Part shown: piece by piece, positions 50,693-54,321 of the stretch | How positions within the stretch are numbered: position 1 is the stretch's first letter | How the letters are laid out: every line of letters starts with the position of its first letter | From: CAZSNT01 sp964607765 | GTDB taxonomy: Bacteria > Verrucomicrobiota > Lentisphaeria > Oligosphaerales > JABHEG01 | Assembly (NCBI GenBank): GCA_964607765.1 | Contig: CAZSNT010000054.1 | Span: 1-54,321, forward strand | DNA: 54,321 bases | Reading direction: 5' to 3' | Notes under the pieces: generated by a model | What the model saw: only the letters and a program-made list of their open reading frames with translations | Told to the model about the DNA's origin: nothing | Database searches by the model: none | Translations under genes and position numbers: made by a program

Positions 50693-52883
50693 TCTCGTTC
50701 CCCACAATCCGATTCCGCACCAATTCCCGGAACTCCGGGGACAGGCTGGCGAAATACGCACTGAACCCGGTCACCCGCACAACCAGATCGGGATATCTGT
50801 CCGGGTTCTCGCACGCGTCGTTGATCATCGCGCTGTCCAGGACATTCGCGTTGATCAGCGTCCCCCCCTGCTCGAAATGGCCGCGGATCAGTGCCTCCAC
50901 CGCACGCATGCCCGCCTCGTCCGACACCAAGCCCGGATCCAGATCCAACTGCATGGGCGCCGCGTTGCCGTAGCCGCACTGGACACGGGTGACCGCATTG
51001 GACAGGCCCGTCGGCGTGACCGGGCCGCCCTTGCGTGACCCGTTGTCCGGGTTCGCGCCAAACGAAATCGGTACGCCGGCATGCCGTCCGTTCGGCGTGG
51101 CCGGTGTCGTCCGTCCCATCGGTATCGTACTGGCCCAGGAGAACAACCCCGGGATCATCGTCCAGCCCGCCGGGGTCGGCCCCGCCGCCACCAGCTCCGT
51201 GAAACGCGCGCTGATCCGTTCCGCCCAGGCATCGCCGAGCGTGCCGCCACGCCCATAGGCAGGCACGCTGCCAAGCAGCGCTTCGACGCGGGCGGCGTCC
51301 GCGAAATCCGAGTCCAGAGCGGCCGCGACGTCCGTCCAGCTGAGCGTGTGCTCCTGCTCCACGCGCAGCTCCAACGCCGCGAACGAATCCGCGGCCGTCG
51401 CCAACGCGGAGCCATCCACGCCAATCGTGTTGTACTCCAGAGAACCGTGACTCGCGTCGACCCCCTTCTCGATCGGACCGTGGCAAAGCAGGTCCAGCAC
51501 AAGCTCAGGCGCACAGCGATGCGCAAACTCCATGTGCAGATCTATGCCCTGCGCAACCACGGCCACCGCCTGACGAAGATGCGCGTCAAACGCCTCCCAC
51601 AGCCGCGCGATCGAAGCCGGCGCCGCGCCCGCCAGCACCTCGCCGAACGCCACACTGAGGACCTTCGCGAAATTGACCTTGATGACGTCGCTGAAGCTGT
51701 ATTCCCGGCCCGGCAGGCACGTCCAGTGACAGCCCACCTGCGCCCGCTCTCGCGCAACCGCCAGCGGCACACCGTTGCGTGCATAGTCGCGTGCGATGTT
51801 CGCAGCACCGAAGAAGCGTGGAATCCCCAGCTTCTCCTTGAACAGCATCCGTACCGCCTTGCGCATCAACTCGCTGTCGATACCCGTGTGAACACCAACC
51901 GAGACGTTCGCCGCAACGTGCAGACGCCGCACCGCCTCCAGCACCAGGAACGACACCTCGTTCGTGGCATCATTGCCCTGCGCATCAATGCCGCCAACAT
52001 GGTAGTACTGCGGGTCGGTCAGGTTGAGGCACGCGAGGTGCAGCACGGCTTCTTCGTCAGTCAGCCGCCCTGCCCCGACATCGCGCCGGTAAAACGGCAG
52101 AAACGCTTGATCCAGCCGCCCGACAGCGCCGCTGCCGTTGTACACGCGCGCAGCCATCTGATACCAGGCCACCCACTGACACGCTTCCCGGAACGTGGCG
52201 GGCGCGGCCTCGATCAGCCGCGTGTTCAGCACCATGAGGTCCTCGATGTTGCGGCGCACGGACGGATCGGCCTCCCGCTCCGCAACGCGCCCGGCCGCGG
52301 CGACGTGGTTGCCGATCCAACGCTGGATACCGATCACCACATCCTCGAGCCCGTCGTAGAAGGCCGCGTCAGGACTCGCATGCTCCGCCCGACAGCGTCG
52401 GATCTTGGCGAGCAGGCCCCCGAACCCCAACCGCAACCCCATCTCCAGATCAATCCCGAAATGCTGCCGCGAAGCGATGCCATGTATGATGTTGTAACGC
52501 TCATGGAACGGGGCCAGGTCATCCCAGTGATTGGCCGGATCCCACCCTGCCATGTGCTCGCCGAACGTCGTGAAATACCCACCCAGCAGCGACGACACGC
52601 CGTTCACGTAGACCGGTGTCGCCTCAAGGAAGCGCCGGAAATTCAGGCCGCAGAGTCGCGGTCCCAGCACCAACCCGTCCGCCCGATCGCTCTCCGGCTG
52701 GAACTCGAATGGGGCCTCCAATGGAATATTGCCCCAATCGTCGTTGTCACGCGGCCCAGCGCGACGCTTGCGAACGGTGTGCACCGTCTTGATCCGGCGC
52801 AGTTCCGCCAGCCGCACGTCAACCGACGCAAAATCGAGCCCCGGCGTGAGCTCGGGGCAAACACATGGCAGTGCCTCAATCAC
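50685..52883 (-). CDS. Glycyl radical enzyme (pyruvate formate-lyase family), atypical active site
   Basis: A 732-residue protein. The C-terminal glycyl radical loop is clear: RVTGFSAYFASLS with Gly706 as the radical site, preceded by the DxAMINDACENPDRYPDL region. The middle contains GCHWTCLPGREYSF, giving Cys385 and Cys389 as thiyl candidates. Most characterised non-PFL members have Cys-x-Glu (GCVE) there and PFL has paired cysteines, so neither pattern fits. The substrate is therefore unpredicted. No radical SAM activating enzyme is adjacent. The GTG at 52883 with GGGAGG upstream is the start. The Gfo/Idh/MocA gene lies 85 bases upstream in the same direction. The stop overlaps the end of the convergent sulfur enzyme by 8 bases. 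Oxygen-sensitive, so it suggests an anaerobe. Confidence 0.88.
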   Translation of the reverse strand: MIEALPCVCPELTPGLDFASVDVRLAELRRIKTVHTVRKRRAGPRDNDDWGNIPLEAPFEFQPESDRADGLVLGPRLCGLNFRRFLEATPVYVNGVSSLLGGYFTTFGEHMAGWDPANHWDDLAPFHERYNIIHGIASRQHFGIDLEMGLRLGFGGLLAKIRRCRAEHASPDAAFYDGLEDVVIGIQRWIGNHVAAAGRVAEREADPSVRRNIEDLMVLNTRLIEAAPATFREACQWVAWYQMAARVYNGSGAVGRLDQAFLPFYRRDVGAGRLTDEEAVLHLACLNLTDPQYYHVGGIDAQGNDATNEVSFLVLEAVRRLHVAANVSVGVHTGIDSELMRKAVRMLFKEKLGIPRFFGAANIARDYARNGVPLAVARERAQVGCHWTCLPGREYSFSDVIKVNFAKVLSVAFGEVLAGAAPASIARLWEAFDAHLRQAVAVVAQGIDLHMEFAHRCAPELVLDLLCHGPIEKGVDASHGSLEYNTIGVDGSALATAADSFAALELRVEQEHTLSWTDVAAALDSDFADAARVEALLGSVPAYGRGGTLGDAWAERISARFTELVAAGPTPAGWTMIPGLFSWASTIPMGRTTPATPNGRHAGVPISFGANPDNGSRKGGPVTPTGLSNAVTRVQCGYGNAAPMQLDLDPGLVSDEAGMRAVEALIRGHFEQGGTLINANVLDSAMINDACENPDRYPDLVVRVTGFSAYFASLSPEFRELVRNRIVGNEIR

Positions 52884-52930
52884 AACTCAACAGCCTCCCG
52901 ACAGCAAACCAGAAAGCACCCAGCCCTCAC

Positions 52931-52960
52931 CCGTCCGTGTCTGTCCGTGTCCGTCCGTGT
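52931..52960. repeat. Three tandem 10-base repeats
   Basis: The unit CCGTCCGTGT occurs three times in a row (one base differs in the middle copy) in the 85-base gap between the oxidoreductase stop and the glycyl radical enzyme start. No role can be assigned. Confidence 0.6.
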
Positions 52961-52968
52961 CCGCCCCC

Positions 52969-54096
52969 TCACGCCGGCCAACAGCGGCTCCGCACACGCT
53001 CGTTCCGTCCACTCACAGCGGCCCGCACACCCGCATCGAGAATCGCCAATGCGTCCAGGTTCAGCGGCACGTCGAGCAGTGGGTTCAGCGCCTCGCCCGT
53101 ATCCAGGTGATGCACAAACTCCTGCGCGATCGTCCGGCGTCCCTCCGGCTGCCCGGAGCACCCGATCCACTCCGCGTCGCAGTGCCCGCGCTCCAGCCGG
53201 ATCTCCTGTCCGCCGCCGCCGCGGTCAACCACCAGCGTCCCTTCCGTTCCGTACACGATCGGGCCGGTCGGTACACCGTGATGCCGCGTCGTCCACGTCC
53301 CCTCGTACAACCCGATCGCGGACGGGAAACGCGTGATCATCACTGCGTTGTCGTCCGCCTCGCCCCAATGACTGGCCAGGTTCGCTTTCACCGCCACCGC
53401 GTCAAGCGCCTGCTCGCCCACCAGCCACCGGCTCAGCATCGCGCCGTAGCAACAGAAATCGATTAGCGCCCCGCCCCCCGCAGGAGTCTGGTGCCACCAC
53501 GACGCAGCACGCTGCACACCGGTCAACGCGTCGCTCTGTCCGCCGCCCCCCGCATGCTTCACGCCTGGTCCAAGCGGCCCCGTGTGCCCAGCCCGATACT
53601 TCACCTGCAGCACCTGCCCGATCGCGCCCTCGTCCACAAGCCCCTTGAGCTTGAAGAGCACCGGCGACCACGCAATCGGCCAGTTGACGGCCAGAACCGT
53701 GCCGGCCTGCTCTGCCGCACGCACCATCCGCAGACCATGCGCCAGACTCATCGCCATCGGTTTCTCAACGCAGACATGCACACCAGCCGCGGCACACGCC
53801 TCCACAATATCCGGGTGACACACGTTCTCGCTGCACACGATCACAATGTCCGGCTTGCCCTGCTCCAGGAGCGCCGCAACCGAGTCATACTCGCGCGGTA
53901 CGCCGAACTCCTGCATCACGTGCTCCTTGTTCCAGGCACGCGTGTACCGTGATGCGGACAACTCGGGCACGGCCGGAACCGTGTCCGCGCACCCCACCCA
54001 TTCGATGCGGTCATGCTGCGCAAACAACCCCGCCACGTTATTGATGTGCATGTGCGCAAACCCGACGATGCCGGCACGATACGTCGTCTCACTCAC
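52969..54096 (-). CDS. Gfo/Idh/MocA-family oxidoreductase
   Basis: A 375-residue NAD(P)-dependent dehydrogenase. The start is GTG 54096, with GGAGGA six bases upstream; a longer in-frame reading runs into repeat sequence and is rejected. The Rossmann part shows AGIVGFAHMHINNVAGLF and DIVIVCSENVCHPDIVEAC, then the family signature HVCVEKPMAMSLAHGLRM with the conserved Glu-Lys-Pro. The C-terminal alpha/beta domain carries GGGALIDFCCYGAMLSRWL, matching the GG-x-D-x-G substrate loop with changes (Asp followed by Phe-Cys). Such enzymes oxidise or reduce sugars and sugar derivatives. It precedes the glycyl radical enzyme gene. Confidence 0.9.
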   Translation of the reverse strand: MSETTYRAGIVGFAHMHINNVAGLFAQHDRIEWVGCADTVPAVPELSASRYTRAWNKEHVMQEFGVPREYDSVAALLEQGKPDIVIVCSENVCHPDIVEACAAAGVHVCVEKPMAMSLAHGLRMVRAAEQAGTVLAVNWPIAWSPVLFKLKGLVDEGAIGQVLQVKYRAGHTGPLGPGVKHAGGGGQSDALTGVQRAASWWHQTPAGGGALIDFCCYGAMLSRWLVGEQALDAVAVKANLASHWGEADDNAVMITRFPSAIGLYEGTWTTRHHGVPTGPIVYGTEGTLVVDRGGGGQEIRLERGHCDAEWIGCSGQPEGRRTIAQEFVHHLDTGEALNPLLDVPLNLDALAILDAGVRAAVSGRNERVRSRCWPA

Positions 54097-54109
54097 GGTC
54101 GTTCCTCCG

Positions 54110-54275
54110 CTGGACAAGTCTGGACTGTTGGATTGCTGGATTGTTGGATTGCTGGAGGCAACATAGCCCCGCATAGAGCGCAGCTCCAGAGCCCCCCATA
54201 ACGCAACGCTCCACGGTTGCAAGATCACCGCTCCCAATCTTCCGCCCTGATCTTCCACCCTGATCTTCCCCGACG
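54110..54275. repeat. Short tandem repeats upstream of the oxidoreductase
   Basis: Units like TTGGATTGCTGGA recur at about 54125-54155. Pyrimidine-rich units (CCCTGATCTTCC-like) recur at about 54230-54270, resembling the arm of the hairpin at 41949-42094. I see no gene between 54097 and the window end. Confidence 0.5.
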
Positions 54276-54321
54276 CGGTAGGGACGCCGGTTGCCCGGCG
54301 CCCCCCGCACAGATCCGTACG

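Overview
The window looks like a chromosomal piece of a GC-rich, Gram-negative, probably anaerobic polysaccharide degrader of the Planctomycetes-Verrucomicrobia-Lentisphaerae/Kiritimatiellota neighbourhood. This is inferred from content: secreted sulfatases and pectin-type lyases, a Na+-translocating NADH:quinone oxidoreductase (NQR), a TonB-dependent receptor, rubredoxin and PerR-type peroxide defence, a glycyl radical enzyme, and secreted PQQ-propeller proteins with a methyltransferase-like N-terminus. I found no rRNA or tRNA gene, CRISPR array, prophage or transposase. High GC makes most long antisense open frames shadows of real genes.

Layout. 1-640: RelE/ParE-type toxin-antitoxin pair on the minus strand with a clear promoter. 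641-1207: repeats only. 1208-3330: a URO-D-fold protein and a class II aldolase-type protein. 3636-4628: an unknown membrane protein. 4640-23809: a carbohydrate-degradation island with two sulfatases, a beta-helix protein, a very large PL26-like exo-rhamnogalacturonan lyase homologue, a DUF5060/TIM-barrel glycosidase and a 1350-residue propeller/LamG protein. It is interrupted by an MrfA/YprA-type DUF1998 helicase. 24162-30911: plus-strand housekeeping genes birA, a TonB-dependent receptor, a Sel1-repeat protein, nth and glmS.

31217-36182: an nqrBCDEF operon without nqrA, ending in a coupled small Cys/His protein of unknown function and preceded by an IscA-like gene. 36303-37939: rubredoxin, tpx, a rubredoxin/helical protein and a PerR-like regulator. 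38161-41871: beta-carbonic anhydrase, pectate lyase-like protein, cNMP-binding protein and a TIM-barrel protein. 42197-43294: an unusual fusion of an ERCC4/XPF nuclease, helix-hairpin-helix repeats and a NucS-like nuclease. 43452-47853: a second URO-D-fold gene with a second methyltransferase-like/PQQ protein. 47948-50692: an ArsR regulator coupled to a four-domain sulfane-sulfur enzyme (CoA-disulfide reductase, rhodanese, TusA, DsrE). 50685-54096: a glycyl radical enzyme and a Gfo/Idh/MocA oxidoreductase.

How it fits together: secreted lyases, glycosidases and sulfatases would cut and desulfate a complex, probably pectin-like or sulfated polysaccharide. Aldolase, oxidoreductase and possibly glycyl-radical steps would handle the products. 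NQR would couple NADH oxidation to a sodium gradient, while PerR, Tpx, rubredoxin and the sulfur enzyme handle oxygen and sulfur stress. At least three families of dispersed palindromic repeats (REP/BIME-like) lie between genes. The strongest candidates for something little described are the ERCC4-NucS fusion, the two methyltransferase-fold/PQQ-propeller proteins, the glycyl radical enzyme lacking the usual Cys-x-Glu motif, and the small protein coupled to nqrF.
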